Source: JAYPAN01 sp049597955
GTDB taxonomy: Bacteria; Pseudomonadota; Alphaproteobacteria; RS24
Assembly: GCA_049597955.1 (NCBI GenBank)
Contig: JBMYND010000002.1
Location: forward strand, 1-64,000
Length of the DNA stretch: 64,000 nt
Direction: 5' to 3'
This document shows positions 53,237 through 63,062 of the stretch, one piece after another. The notes under the pieces were generated by a model. It made no database searches, was not told the DNA's origin, and was given only the letters and a program-made list of their open reading frames with translations. Each line of letters opens with the position of its first letter. The first letter of the stretch is position 1. The position numbers were made by a program, and so were the translations under genes.

Positions 53237-55519
53237 TTACTTTGTTACCGCGATGAAATGCCCGTCCCAATCAGCGCCGGGCGGGTTGGCTGCATAATCG
53301 AGCATACGGCGTTTGAGCATATCATAAAACCCTGCCATGACCGGATGCGCTTGCGCCAGCTCATCAGCCAAACTTTGCGCTGCCGCCCAATCTTGCGCCC
53401 GATATAAAAGAAGCAATGCATCCTGCCCTTTTTGCAAGGCAGTGAAATCGTCAGACAGGGCGATTTCCGCGCCACCCAAAACTGTATAAATGCGCTCCGG
53501 CACCGCCTTGCCTTTCAGCGCAATCAGGTCAAGCTCAAGAAAGGCCAGCGGTGCAATTTGCGCGGCCTGCGCTTCCATAGCCTGATTTTTGGTGGCCTCC
53601 CCAACCAATACCGGCACGGCATAATCCTTGGTCTGGCCTTCCAACCGCGCCGATACATTAACCGTATCACCGAGAACCGAATAGTTGAAACGCTGGTCGG
53701 AGCCGATATTGCCGACCAGCGTGTCGCCCGTATTCAGGCCAATGCCAATGCGTATCTCGCCCTGCCATTCGCCCAGCAATGGGTCATTGTGCAATTCCTC
53801 ATTGACTTTGGGCAGCGCATCCATCATTTCGGCCGCCGCCAGACAGGCTTCATAAGCATGGTCATTGACATTGGTCGGTGCGTTCCAAAACGCCATAATA
53901 TTATCGCCAATATATTTGTCGATTGTGCCTTGCCGCGCCTGAATAATGCGCGACATGCGGGTCAGGAAAATATTGATGATATGGGTCAGCTTGTCCGGCG
54001 CATTGGCAAAGGCTTCGGAGATTGAGGTAAAGCCGCGAATATCGCAAAACAAAATCGTCATATTGCGGGTTTCCCCGCCAAGTGTCAGCTTGCTGGGATC
54101 GGCGGAAATCTGGTTGACCAAATCGGGCGACAGATAATAGCGAAACGCATGGCGCACTTGCTGGCGTTCGCGCGCCGTTTGCAAATAATGTTGAAAGCCG
54201 GAAATCAGAAAGACCACAAATATGGTAAAGCCGGGCGTGGCCGGGTCAACCAGCATCAGATGTTCGGCAAAGGCATACCATGAGGCGGCCCCGCCTGCCG
54301 CAATCAGGCCAAAAACAATAAGGCCGGTCAGCGGAATAGCCAGCCGATGAATGGCGAAAATGGCAAACAGGCCGGTCAGCAATGTCGCCAGCGCCTCCAG
54401 CGATTGCAGCCAGACCGGCCGTTTCAAATAGCTGCCCGAGATTAATTGCTGCACCACTTGAACATGCACTTCTGCGCCCGGCGTGGCCGGGTCAAGCGGG
54501 GTGGCGCGAATATCTTTCAGCCCCGCCGCGCTGGTGCCGATAATGGCGATTTTGCCTTCCAACAGGCTTGGGTCGAAATCGGCTTGCAATATCTCGGCGA
54601 CGCCAAGCCGGGCGACATTTTCGCGTCCGGTATAATACATGCGTATTGTGCCATCGGGTTCAATCGGCACAATAAGCCCGCCCACTTTCATACGCGACAG
54701 GCCAAAGCCGGACGCATATTGGCCCTCGCCGCGCACATCGGAGGCTTTCAGCACAATACTGCCGGCGCGCTGCGCGACGCGCAGGCTTTCCAGCGACAGG
54801 CTGGGATAAATATGCGGGCCGGCACGGAATAACAGGGCGGCGCGGCGGATAATCCCGTCGCGGTCAATCAGCGCATTCATCGCGCCCAGACCATAACCGG
54901 CTTCGGCAATGATTGGCCTGTTTTCAATGGCAAACAGGGTGGTCGGCAGCCGGTCAAGTGCGTCGGCCTCATGCCATTGCGTATCTTGCGCGCGCACGGC
55001 AATGCCGGCTTTCGGGTCGGGCAGGGTTTTGGCCGCATCATTCATCATCGTGGCCAGCACCACGGGCGCGGCCTCAATGGCGCGGGCAAAGGCCATATCG
55101 GGGCTGACAATAATATCGGCCAAATTATCGCGCAAAGCGCGCCATGCCGCTTCATCTTCACCGCTTTGCAGCGCATCCCAAATTGGCAAAATCTCATTCG
55201 GCGCGGTGCGGTCTTTTTCGGCGAACAGAATATCAAAAGTAATGGTCGCCGCACCGGCATCGGCCATGCGCGTCACCAGCTCGGCAAAGACTTGCCGCGG
55301 CCACGGAAACTGGCCAATCTGCTTGAGGCTGTCTTCGTCAATATCGACAAACACGACGGGACTGCCTTGCTCAAGGCGCGGCTGCCAGCGATTATATTGG
55401 TCAAAAACCAGATTTTGCGCAAACTCCACCGGCCAAGGCCGCGCCAATTGCAGGCTGACACCAACCAGCAAGACAGACAGGGGAAGCAGCCATTGAAAAA
55501 GGGCCGACGCGCGCAACAT
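53237..55519 (-). CDS. CHASE2-domain class III adenylate/guanylate cyclase
   Basis: A 760-residue membrane cyclase. One N-terminal helix leads to a periplasmic CHASE2 sensor (about 30-330, FVDIDEDSLKQIGQFPWPR), three membrane helices (about 355-440), then the catalytic domain (470-640). FCDIRGFTSIS and KYIGDNIMAFWNAP hold the metal aspartates and a base-recognition Lys, and YSVLGDTVNVSARLEGQTK the second substrate Asp and the transition-state Arg, so it should be active; Lys/Asp suggest ATP as substrate. The start is the ATG at 55519. A C-terminal helical tail of about 100 residues follows. Confidence 0.92.
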   Translation of the reverse strand: MLRASALFQWLLPLSVLLVGVSLQLARPWPVEFAQNLVFDQYNRWQPRLEQGSPVVFVDIDEDSLKQIGQFPWPRQVFAELVTRMADAGAATITFDILFAEKDRTAPNEILPIWDALQSGEDEAAWRALRDNLADIIVSPDMAFARAIEAAPVVLATMMNDAAKTLPDPKAGIAVRAQDTQWHEADALDRLPTTLFAIENRPIIAEAGYGLGAMNALIDRDGIIRRAALLFRAGPHIYPSLSLESLRVAQRAGSIVLKASDVRGEGQYASGFGLSRMKVGGLIVPIEPDGTIRMYYTGRENVARLGVAEILQADFDPSLLEGKIAIIGTSAAGLKDIRATPLDPATPGAEVHVQVVQQLISGSYLKRPVWLQSLEALATLLTGLFAIFAIHRLAIPLTGLIVFGLIAAGGAASWYAFAEHLMLVDPATPGFTIFVVFLISGFQHYLQTARERQQVRHAFRYYLSPDLVNQISADPSKLTLGGETRNMTILFCDIRGFTSISEAFANAPDKLTHIINIFLTRMSRIIQARQGTIDKYIGDNIMAFWNAPTNVNDHAYEACLAAAEMMDALPKVNEELHNDPLLGEWQGEIRIGIGLNTGDTLVGNIGSDQRFNYSVLGDTVNVSARLEGQTKDYAVPVLVGEATKNQAMEAQAAQIAPLAFLELDLIALKGKAVPERIYTVLGGAEIALSDDFTALQKGQDALLLLYRAQDWAAAQSLADELAQAHPVMAGFYDMLKRRMLDYAANPPGADWDGHFIAVTK

Positions 55520-55637
55520 GAACAACTCTCACATAATTAAGCTTGCACTATGCCAGAATTTGCCCGCTTTGCGCCAGCCTCACTTTCACCGGCGGAAAAT
55601 TATTTGCCCGCTGTTGCCCAAGCCGCGCCAAGCGCCT

Positions 55638-55689
55638 ACTCCCCCCTTTTTAATCCCCCCTCTTTTTAGTCCCCCCTCTTTTTAGTCCC
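55638..55689. repeat. 16-bp tandem repeat spanning the rhomboid stop codon
   Basis: The unit AGTCCCCCCTCTTTTT recurs about 3.3 times, the first copy 14 bp long. Read on the minus strand it is a G-run and A-run array; the rhomboid stop codon TAA lies in the copy nearest the gene. The 162-bp gap to the cyclase start holds nothing else. Confidence 0.85.
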
Positions 55690-56467
55690 AGGGTGTGCGG
55701 CGATTATCGGGCTTGGTGTTGCGGCGCGGGATTGTCGGAATATGGCTGGCGCCGGTCAAAGGCTCAACGGTAAAGGCGCGGCTGTGCGGTTTGTCAAATA
55801 AGGGAATATGCGGTTTTTTGAAAAACGGTATCAGCGCCATACCGGCGACAAAGCCGCCAATATGGGCAACATAGGCAACCCCGCTGCCGGTCTGGCCAAG
55901 GCTTAAAAATTGCAGCGCAATCCAGCCGCCCAGCACAATAAAGGCCGGCACATTAACCAGCCGGAAGAAAATAAATATGCCGATAATGCAGCGCACATTG
56001 GCGCGCGGATGCAGCAATAAATAACCGCCCAGCACACCGGCAATCGCGCCACTGGCACCAATCATCGGAATCGGCGAGCGAATATCGACAAAAGCCTGCG
56101 CCAGCGCGGCGGCCACACCGCACAAAGCATAAAACACGATAAATTTGCCATGCCCGATACTGTCTTCCACATTGTCCGAGAAAATCCAGAGATAGAGCAT
56201 ATTGCCGGCCAAATGCATAATGCCGCCATGCATGAACATGGAGCTGAACAGCGTCATCCAGCCCGGCACAAGTTCCGGCGTGCCGACCGGCAGGTCAAAG
56301 CCGAACAGCCGCGCCGGTATCATGCCATAGGCCAGCACGGCTGCATGTTGCGCCGCGCCCAATGAGATTTGCCACATAAAAACAAGGATGCACAGCGCCA
56401 GCACGGCCCAAGAAATATAGGGCCGACCATGGGTCGGATTGTCATCGCGCAACGGAAAAAAGAACAT
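55682..56467 (-). CDS. Rhomboid-family intramembrane serine protease
   Basis: A protein of about 261 residues with six membrane helices. SSMFMHGGIMHLAGNMLYLWIF is the family block with the HxxxN oxyanion residues, PMIGASGAIAGVLGGY holds the catalytic serine, and YVAHIGGFVAGM the catalytic histidine. The start MFFFPLRDDNPTHG is typical of this bacterial subgroup and is preferred over an upstream in-frame Met. It cleaves substrates within the membrane; the target is unknown. It follows the second M16 gene closely. Confidence 0.92.
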   Translation of the reverse strand: MFFFPLRDDNPTHGRPYISWAVLALCILVFMWQISLGAAQHAAVLAYGMIPARLFGFDLPVGTPELVPGWMTLFSSMFMHGGIMHLAGNMLYLWIFSDNVEDSIGHGKFIVFYALCGVAAALAQAFVDIRSPIPMIGASGAIAGVLGGYLLLHPRANVRCIIGIFIFFRLVNVPAFIVLGGWIALQFLSLGQTGSGVAYVAHIGGFVAGMALIPFFKKPHIPLFDKPHSRAFTVEPLTGASHIPTIPRRNTKPDNRRTPWD

Positions 56468-56477
56468 GCGGCTTAGG

Positions 56478-57836
56478 CTAGGGCGTTGCGGGGCGCAATT
56501 CAAGGGGCGTGCCACCCACGGCGCTGACGATAAGCCGGTCGGGTTGCAACAGGCTGCGCGCCGCGCGTTGAATATCGTCCGGCGTGACGGCGCGTATCGC
56601 CTGATTTCGGGTCTGGAAATAATCAGCCGACAAGCCGTTCAGCCGCACACCGATAAGCTGACCGGCAATTTTTGAGCCACTGTCAAAGCGCAGCGCATAA
56701 GCGCCGGTGAGATAGGTTTGCGCCGCCGCCAGCCGGTCGGCGCTGACACGCTCATCGGCCAAACGCCGCATTTCATCACGGATAATATCAAGCGCCTGCT
56801 GTGCCGTTTTATTGTCGGAGGCGACCGTGCCAAGCCAGATATGACCATATTGGCCGGGCGATAAATAGCTGACCACACTATAGGCCAGTCCGCGCGCCTC
56901 GCGCACTTCCTCGGTCAGCCGCGAGGTAAAGCCGCCACCGCCGAGAATATGGTTCATCACAAAATGCGCGAAAAAATCGGGATGGTCATAGCCAATGCCC
57001 TGATGGCCGAAATAAATCGTTGTTTGCGGCCCGCGCCTTGCCTGATGCAGCATTTTGGCCTTGGCTTGAATTTTGGCAAAAGCGGGCAGGGTCAGGCGGT
57101 GATTTTCGGGTAATGCGCCAAACAGGCGGGTCAGCAAACGCCGTGTTTCGCTCTGGCTCATATCGCCGACAATGGCGATAAGGGCATTGTCGCGCGCCAG
57201 ATGGCGTTCATATTGGTCGCGCAAATGGGCTGCCGTGACGCGCCGCAAACCGGCTTCTTCCGCATCTGGCGACCTGCCATAGGGGTGGCCGGGAAAGGCA
57301 TTTTCATAAAACCCTGTATAGGCCAGCGAGGCCGGATTTTGCCGCCGCCTTTCAAGACCGGCCAGCCGTGCGGCGCGGGCGCGTTCGAGCGCATCTTTGT
57401 CAAATCGCGGACTGTGCAGTGCCTGTTCGAGCAGCGCAAAACAGTCTTGCTTAAAGCGGCTCAGACATTGCAGGCTCAGTGTTATTTCATCGCGGCCCGC
57501 CGATATGTTCAATTTAATGGCCTTGTCAGCCAAGGCTTGCTGAAAGGCTTGCGCATCCAAATCACCAGCGCCTTGGGTCATTAAATCGGCCATCAGCGCG
57601 GTCAGCCCTGCCAGATTTTGCGGGTCGGCCGACGTGCCGCCGCGCCAAGCCAGCTTGACATGGACAAGCGGCAAAGCCGTGTCGCGCACCAGCCAGGCCG
57701 ATACGCCATTGGCGGCTTCAACCGTGGTGACTTGCACCTCGGCATAAGCCGGTCGCAGGGCAAGTGACAATAAGGCCAGCAAAATTGCAATGGCGGCAAA
57801 TAAGCTGCGGATATTAAGACGGGCCAGTGCGCTCAT
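56478..57836 (-). CDS. M16-family peptidase-like protein, non-catalytic partner
   Basis: A 452-residue protein with a signal peptide (cleaved after PAYA) and two M16 lobes. The zinc motif HxxEH expected near residue 70 is absent (LAGLTALMADLM in its place), as in the inactive subunit of M16 pairs such as mitochondrial MPP-alpha. The arginine and tyrosine of the second lobe are recognisable in EVREARGLAYSVVSYLSPGQYG. It overlaps the catalytic M16 gene by 4 bp (ATGA), so the two products probably form a periplasmic complex. Confidence 0.88.
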   Translation of the reverse strand: MSALARLNIRSLFAAIAILLALLSLALRPAYAEVQVTTVEAANGVSAWLVRDTALPLVHVKLAWRGGTSADPQNLAGLTALMADLMTQGAGDLDAQAFQQALADKAIKLNISAGRDEITLSLQCLSRFKQDCFALLEQALHSPRFDKDALERARAARLAGLERRRQNPASLAYTGFYENAFPGHPYGRSPDAEEAGLRRVTAAHLRDQYERHLARDNALIAIVGDMSQSETRRLLTRLFGALPENHRLTLPAFAKIQAKAKMLHQARRGPQTTIYFGHQGIGYDHPDFFAHFVMNHILGGGGFTSRLTEEVREARGLAYSVVSYLSPGQYGHIWLGTVASDNKTAQQALDIIRDEMRRLADERVSADRLAAAQTYLTGAYALRFDSGSKIAGQLIGVRLNGLSADYFQTRNQAIRAVTPDDIQRAARSLLQPDRLIVSAVGGTPLELRPATP

Positions 57837-59188
57837 GGTTGCGCCTCTTTGGGCAGCAGCCAGCCAGTGACGCTGTTTTCGGCTTTCACCATATCGCGCA
57901 TCACCGCTTGAATATCCGCCTTGGTGACGGCTTCGATCTGTGCCGGCCAGTCCAGCACTTGTTGGGGCGACATATTTATCGCGGCGGCGCGGCCAAATAT
58001 CTGCGCCATGCGATATTGGCTGTCGCGGGCATAGACCAGCGCCGAAACAAGCTGGATTTTCGCCCGCGCCAATTCCGCATCGCTGACCGGCGTGTCAATC
58101 AGACGGGCGATTTCGGCATCCATAAGGGCGCTGATTTCTGTTATGTCACTGCCCGGCAGCACATCGGTATAAAGGCTGAACTCGCCATGGTCGAGCCGGT
58201 TGACATCGGCATAGGCGGAAGTCTGGCTGCTGCGCTTTTCGTCAATCACCAGCCTTTTATGCAGGCGCGCCGTGCTGCCCCCGCCAAGTATTTCGGCGGC
58301 GACATCCAGCGCCGCAAATTGGCTTGCCGTTTGTTTTGTATAGACCGGCAGGCGGTAAAGCCTTTGCCAAAGCGGTTGGCGCACACGCTCATCGCGATAG
58401 ATAATTGGTGCATCCCATTGCGCGACTTGCAAATCCTTGGCGCGGGCGCGGGGCGCGCGTGGCTTGCCGCTGGGCACAAGCGGGCCATAATATTGGCGCG
58501 CCAAAGGCATCAGCTCGGCCAAACTGATATTGCCGGTGACCACCAATATCGCATTGTCAGGCGCATAAAAGCGGCGATAAAAATCGGCGGCATCTTCGGC
58601 ATTAAGGGCGGCAATTTCATCACGCCAGCCAATCACCGGTATCGCATAGGGCGTGCCGTCATGCAGCCTGGCGCGCATTTTTTCGCCGAGCAAAGCGGCA
58701 GGGCGGCCATCAACCCGCATGGAGCGTTCTTCAAGAATGACATCGCGCTCAACCGCAACAATCTCTTCATTGATAACAAGATTTTGCATCCGGTCGGCTT
58801 CCAGCCGCATCATATCGGCCAGCTTGTCGCGAGAAATGCGTTGGAAATAGGCAGTGTAATCATAGGAGGTGAAGGCATTATCCTGCCCGCCCAATCTTGC
58901 CACGGTTTTGGAAAATGCACCGGAGGCGACATTTTTTGTGCCGCGAAACATTAAATGTTCAAAAAAATGGGCAATGCCGGATTTGCCCGGCGGCTCATCG
59001 GCCGAGCCGGTGCGGAACCAGACCATATGGGTGACAACATTGGCGCGCCGGTCAGGCACAACGATGATTTCCATACCATTATCCAACCTGCCGGTCTCAA
59101 CCTGCAAATCGGTTTGATTGGGCTGGTCGCACGCAACGACAAGGCCAAGCATGGCAATCAACATCATATGGCGCAGCATTGTCGCCAT
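57833..59188 (-). CDS. M16 zinc metallopeptidase, probable lipoprotein
   Basis: A protein of about 451 residues. The N-terminal LIAMLGLVVAC is a lipobox signal. GIAHFFEHLMFRGTKN contains the inverted zinc motif HxxEH, with the distal Glu in DVILEERSMRVDG, and the second lobe ends with ARAKIQLVSALVYARDS. It is a periplasmic zinc protease, paired with the non-catalytic M16 protein downstream. The start is taken at MATMLRHMM, 4 bp after the upstream stop; an earlier ATG at 59215 would overlap that gene. Confidence 0.92.
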   Translation of the reverse strand: MATMLRHMMLIAMLGLVVACDQPNQTDLQVETGRLDNGMEIIVVPDRRANVVTHMVWFRTGSADEPPGKSGIAHFFEHLMFRGTKNVASGAFSKTVARLGGQDNAFTSYDYTAYFQRISRDKLADMMRLEADRMQNLVINEEIVAVERDVILEERSMRVDGRPAALLGEKMRARLHDGTPYAIPVIGWRDEIAALNAEDAADFYRRFYAPDNAILVVTGNISLAELMPLARQYYGPLVPSGKPRAPRARAKDLQVAQWDAPIIYRDERVRQPLWQRLYRLPVYTKQTASQFAALDVAAEILGGGSTARLHKRLVIDEKRSSQTSAYADVNRLDHGEFSLYTDVLPGSDITEISALMDAEIARLIDTPVSDAELARAKIQLVSALVYARDSQYRMAQIFGRAAAINMSPQQVLDWPAQIEAVTKADIQAVMRDMVKAENSVTGWLLPKEAQP

Positions 59189-59192
59189 CGGG

Positions 59193-59612
59193 CTATTGTG
59201 CCGTTTCCGTGGCATCCTTTACAAGGTTTTCCGTCGTCGCCGCCTCAAGGCTGGCCGTGCCGCGTTGCTCATGCACCAGTTTTTCACGAATCCCGTCGCC
59301 ATAAACAAGCCCGTCTGCCGCTTTGTCGAGCAGTGATTTTTCGCCCGCTGTGGTCGGTGCGGGTGCCCCGACCTCGCCCAGCACCAAAAGCCGCGCCACT
59401 TGATGCGAATCCAGCGCAACGGCTTTGCCACTGCCGGGCGGGCGCAAATTATAATCGGGCGGCATGATAAGCGGCGGGCGCTTGACCACGTTAAACTCAT
59501 CCGGCGCATTTTTGCCATAGCCGAGCGAATCCGAACCGCCACAGGCCGACAAGCCAATGGCCAGAGCGACCGCCATGGTTGAGAAAGTCAGATTTTGATG
59601 GCTGTTTTTCAC
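59193..59612 (-). CDS. DUF3035 lipoprotein, BamF-like
   Basis: A 139-residue lipoprotein with signal LAIGLSACGG. NAPDEFNVVKRPPLIMPPDYNLRPP is the DUF3035 signature, found in BamF, an alphaproteobacterial component of the outer-membrane beta-barrel assembly machine. It lies downstream of lspA, whose product cleaves its signal, and just upstream of the M16 pair, the usual alphaproteobacterial order. It is probably anchored to the inner face of the outer membrane. Confidence 0.85.
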   Translation of the reverse strand: MKNSHQNLTFSTMAVALAIGLSACGGSDSLGYGKNAPDEFNVVKRPPLIMPPDYNLRPPGSGKAVALDSHQVARLLVLGEVGAPAPTTAGEKSLLDKAADGLVYGDGIREKLVHEQRGTASLEAATTENLVKDATETAQ

Positions 59613-59694
59613 CGTAAAGTCCTTTCAACAAACCGATTGGCTTTCTATAGCCGATATTTGCCGCCCGGCAAAGGGCGCGATGGGGGCATGCTGC

Positions 59695-60198
59695 CTATTG
59701 GCTCTCTTGCGGCGGATTTTTCCAGAAATCAAACAGCAGCAAAGCAACGCCAAGGCATATCCATATATCGGCCAGATTAAACACATACCAATAATAGCCC
59801 GCCGCGTGCAGGGAAATAAAATCCACCACCGCACCATGCACCAGCCGGTCAACCAAATTGCCCAGCGCGCCGCCCAAAATCAGCCCGTAACCGACCACGC
59901 CCAGCCGCGTTTCAACACTGCGCACCGTCCAACCAATAAAGCCGATAATCATAATAGTCGCGCCAATCAGCAAATAGCGTCCGGCCTCACCCTGGTCGCT
60001 GAACAGCCCATAGCTAATGCCGCTATTCCATATCAGCGTGACATCAAGAAACGGCAGAACCGCAACAGCGCGACCGGTTTCAAAGCCGAAAAATGAGACA
60101 ATCAGCCATTTACTGGTCAAATCCAGCCCGGCCATAATGGCTGCCAAAACCGCCGCGCTGCTGACCGGGCGCTTGATTGTTTCAGGCAAGGCTGTCAT
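59695..60198 (-). CDS. lspA: Lipoprotein signal peptidase
   Basis: A 167-residue inner-membrane aspartic protease with four helices. DLTSKWLIV, VTLIWNSGISYGLF, GGALGNLVDRLVHGAVVDFI and FNLADIWICLGV contain the conserved N and D residues, including the two catalytic aspartates in VDFI and NLAD. Its ATG begins one base after the ileS stop. It processes lipoproteins, including several encoded in this window. Confidence 0.95.
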   Translation of the reverse strand: MTALPETIKRPVSSAAVLAAIMAGLDLTSKWLIVSFFGFETGRAVAVLPFLDVTLIWNSGISYGLFSDQGEAGRYLLIGATIMIIGFIGWTVRSVETRLGVVGYGLILGGALGNLVDRLVHGAVVDFISLHAAGYYWYVFNLADIWICLGVALLLFDFWKNPPQESQ

Positions 60199-60199
60199 C

Positions 60200-63043
60200 T
60201 CAGGAGGCGGCGTCCAGCACCGCCACGGCGGCGGCGTCGCGCGCGCTCAAATCAGGATAGGCCGCCACAGTGCCGACATCGGGCAGGATTTTCCACGACC
60301 GGCGGCATTTTTGGCCCTCGGCCAGCGCCGGCACCACACCGACAGCGGCGACATCCTCCAGCACGAAAGCGTCTGCCGGTGGCGCTTCGGCGCGTATGTC
60401 AATTTGCGAGGTAATGCAAATATCGGCCATGTTCAACCCGTCAAGCAAGGCAAACCAATCGGCATTGTCGATATATAAAATGGGCGCGGCTTCAAGGCTT
60501 GAGCCAATGCGCTTTTCGCGGCGCTCCACTTCCAGCGCACCGGTGACGACGCGGCGGATTTTACGGATATTGGCCCATTTTTCGGCCAGCGCATTATCTG
60601 TCCATTCGGGCGCCGGTGTCGGGAAAAGTTGCAAATGCACCGAGCCTTGCGCATCGCCGTAACGGCTTTGCCAAACTTCTTCTGCCGTGAAAGACAAAAC
60701 CGGTGCCAGCCAGCTTGTCAGGCAATGGAATATCATATCCATCACGGTGCGGCAGGCGCGCCGTTCAAGATTATCAGCCAGATCGCAATACAGGCTGTCC
60801 TTGCGAATATCGAAATAAAAGGCCGATAAATCCAGCGTCATAAAATTAAACAAGGCTTGGTAGATTTTGCGGAAATCGAAATGGCGGTAATTGTCGCGCA
60901 CCAGCGCATCCAGCTCGGCCAGCCGGTGCAGCATATAGCGTTCCAGCTCCGGCATATCAGCCAGCGGCAGTTTTTCGGCTTCTGAAAATCCGGCCAGATT
61001 GCCGAGCAGAAAGCGGAAGCAATTGCGCATTTTGCGATAGGCGTCGGTATTGGCCTTGATGATTTCCGGCCCGATGCGCTGGTCTTCGCTATAATCGCAA
61101 CTGACCGTCCACAAGCGCAAAATCTCCGCCCCCGATTGCGCCATCACCTTATGCGGGTCAACCGCATTGCCGATGGATTTGGACATTTTCTTGCCCTTTT
61201 CATCCATGGTAAAGCCGTGCGTGACAACGTTTTTATAGGGTGCGGTGCCGCGTGTGGCGCAGGCTTCCAAAAGAGATGACTGAAACCAGCCGCGATGCTG
61301 GTCAGAGCCTTCAAAATACACATCAGCCGGCCAGTGCAAATCATCGCGCGCTTCGAGCACAAAGGCATGGGTCACACCGCTGTCAAACCAGACATCGAGA
61401 ATATCGGTCACTTGCTCGTAATCTTCGGCGCGATAGGCGTCACCGAGAAAGACTTGCGGGTTGGTATTGAACCAAGCATCGGCGCCTTGCGCGTGACAGG
61501 CGGCGACAATGCGCTCATTCACCGCTTCGTCGCGCAGCAATTGGCCGGTTTTGCGATTGACAAAAATCGTCAGCGGCACACCCCAAGCGCGTTGGCGCGA
61601 CACGACCCAATCCGGGCGGTTTTCAATCATGGATTGCAGGCGGTTGCGGCCGGTTTTGGGATACCAATTGACTTTGTCAATGGCGGCCAGTGCCTTGTCG
61701 CGCAAGCCGGTATGGCTCATGGAGATAAACCATTGCGGTGTATTGCGGAAAATCAACGGCGCTTTGGAGCGCCAGCTATGCGGATATTGGTGGCGCAATT
61801 TACCCTTGGCGAGCAGCGCATCAGCCTCAACCAGCGCGCCGATGACTTTGCCATTGGCATTGCCATCCTTGCCCTTGGCATCCATCACAAAAGCCCCGGC
61901 AAAAAGCGGCACGCTGTCGAGATAAACACCGGCCTCGTCAATGGTGAATGGCACGTCGATATTATGTTTCAAGCACAGTTCAAAATCATCCTGACCATGC
62001 CCCGGCGCCAAATGCACCAGACCGGTGCCGGTCTCATCGGTGACAAAATCCCCGGCCAAAAGCGGCACGTCGAACTCATAACCCTGTCCGACAAATGGGT
62101 GGGCGCAAACCATGCCGGTCGGGTCAATATCACCAAGCCGGTCAAATGTCTCAATCTGTGCCGCCGCCATGACTTGCGCGGCCAGCGCATCACACAAGAC
62201 CAGATGCGCCGACCCGGCCTGATACAGCCCGTAAGTAAGATTGGGCGAATAGCCAATGGCGCGATTGCCCGGCAGCGTCCAGGGCGTTGTAGTCCAAATC
62301 ACGGCATGGGCATTGTCGGGCATTTCATTGCCGCCCTTATTGGTCACCGGAAATTTGACAAAGACGGTGGGCGAGACATGCTCTTCATATTCCACCTCAG
62401 CCTCGGCCAAAGCGGTTTTTTCGACCACAGACCACATGACCGGCTTGGAGCCGCGATACAGGCTGCCATCCATAATGAATTTCTGAAATTCGCTGACAAT
62501 TGTCGCTTCGGCGTCAAATGACATGGTGGTATAGGGATTGTCCCAATCGCCAAAAATGCCGAGACGCTGAAATTGTTGCGATTGAACGCGCACCCAATTT
62601 TCGGCAAAGCGGCGACATTCATTGCGAAACTCACCGGCATCCACCGCATCCTTGTCCAAGCCCTTATTGCGATATTGTTCTTCTATTTTCCATTCAATCG
62701 GCAGGCCGTGACAATCCCAACCCGGCACATAAACCGCATCATAACCCATCATTTGATGCGATTTAACGATAACATCCTTGATGATTTTATTGAGCGCATG
62801 GCCGATATGAATATCGCCATTGGCATAGGGCGGGCCGTCATGCAGGATGAATTTTTCCCGACCGGCGCTTTGCTTGCGCAGGCTTTCATACAGGCCAATC
62901 TCCTGCCACCAAGCGAGCAGTTCCGGCTCACGCTTGGGCAGACCGGCTTTCATCGGAAATTCGGTCTGCGGCAGGTTCAGCGTATCGCGATAGTCGCGCC
63001 CGCCTGTCTCATCTGTCGAATTATCTGTCATGGGTTCTTTCAT
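60200..63043 (-). CDS. ileS: Isoleucyl-tRNA synthetase
   Basis: A protein of about 947 residues. PPYANGDIHIGHALNKI is the HIGH motif, ITK-type editing domain from about 190 to 400 includes WTTTPWTLPGNRAIGYSP, and DEKGKKMSKSIGNAVDP is the KMSKS loop. The C-terminal zinc finger is degenerate: KCRRSW and DLSARDAAAV keep one of the four usual cysteines. The start is uncertain between MKEPMTDN (63043) and MTDN (63031), both just after ribF. It charges tRNA-Ile in the cytoplasm. Confidence 0.95.
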   Translation of the reverse strand: MKEPMTDNSTDETGGRDYRDTLNLPQTEFPMKAGLPKREPELLAWWQEIGLYESLRKQSAGREKFILHDGPPYANGDIHIGHALNKIIKDVIVKSHQMMGYDAVYVPGWDCHGLPIEWKIEEQYRNKGLDKDAVDAGEFRNECRRFAENWVRVQSQQFQRLGIFGDWDNPYTTMSFDAEATIVSEFQKFIMDGSLYRGSKPVMWSVVEKTALAEAEVEYEEHVSPTVFVKFPVTNKGGNEMPDNAHAVIWTTTPWTLPGNRAIGYSPNLTYGLYQAGSAHLVLCDALAAQVMAAAQIETFDRLGDIDPTGMVCAHPFVGQGYEFDVPLLAGDFVTDETGTGLVHLAPGHGQDDFELCLKHNIDVPFTIDEAGVYLDSVPLFAGAFVMDAKGKDGNANGKVIGALVEADALLAKGKLRHQYPHSWRSKAPLIFRNTPQWFISMSHTGLRDKALAAIDKVNWYPKTGRNRLQSMIENRPDWVVSRQRAWGVPLTIFVNRKTGQLLRDEAVNERIVAACHAQGADAWFNTNPQVFLGDAYRAEDYEQVTDILDVWFDSGVTHAFVLEARDDLHWPADVYFEGSDQHRGWFQSSLLEACATRGTAPYKNVVTHGFTMDEKGKKMSKSIGNAVDPHKVMAQSGAEILRLWTVSCDYSEDQRIGPEIIKANTDAYRKMRNCFRFLLGNLAGFSEAEKLPLADMPELERYMLHRLAELDALVRDNYRHFDFRKIYQALFNFMTLDLSAFYFDIRKDSLYCDLADNLERRACRTVMDMIFHCLTSWLAPVLSFTAEEVWQSRYGDAQGSVHLQLFPTPAPEWTDNALAEKWANIRKIRRVVTGALEVERREKRIGSSLEAAPILYIDNADWFALLDGLNMADICITSQIDIRAEAPPADAFVLEDVAAVGVVPALAEGQKCRRSWKILPDVGTVAAYPDLSARDAAAVAVLDAAS

Positions 63044-63062
63044 CAATGCTCGTGCCGCAGGT

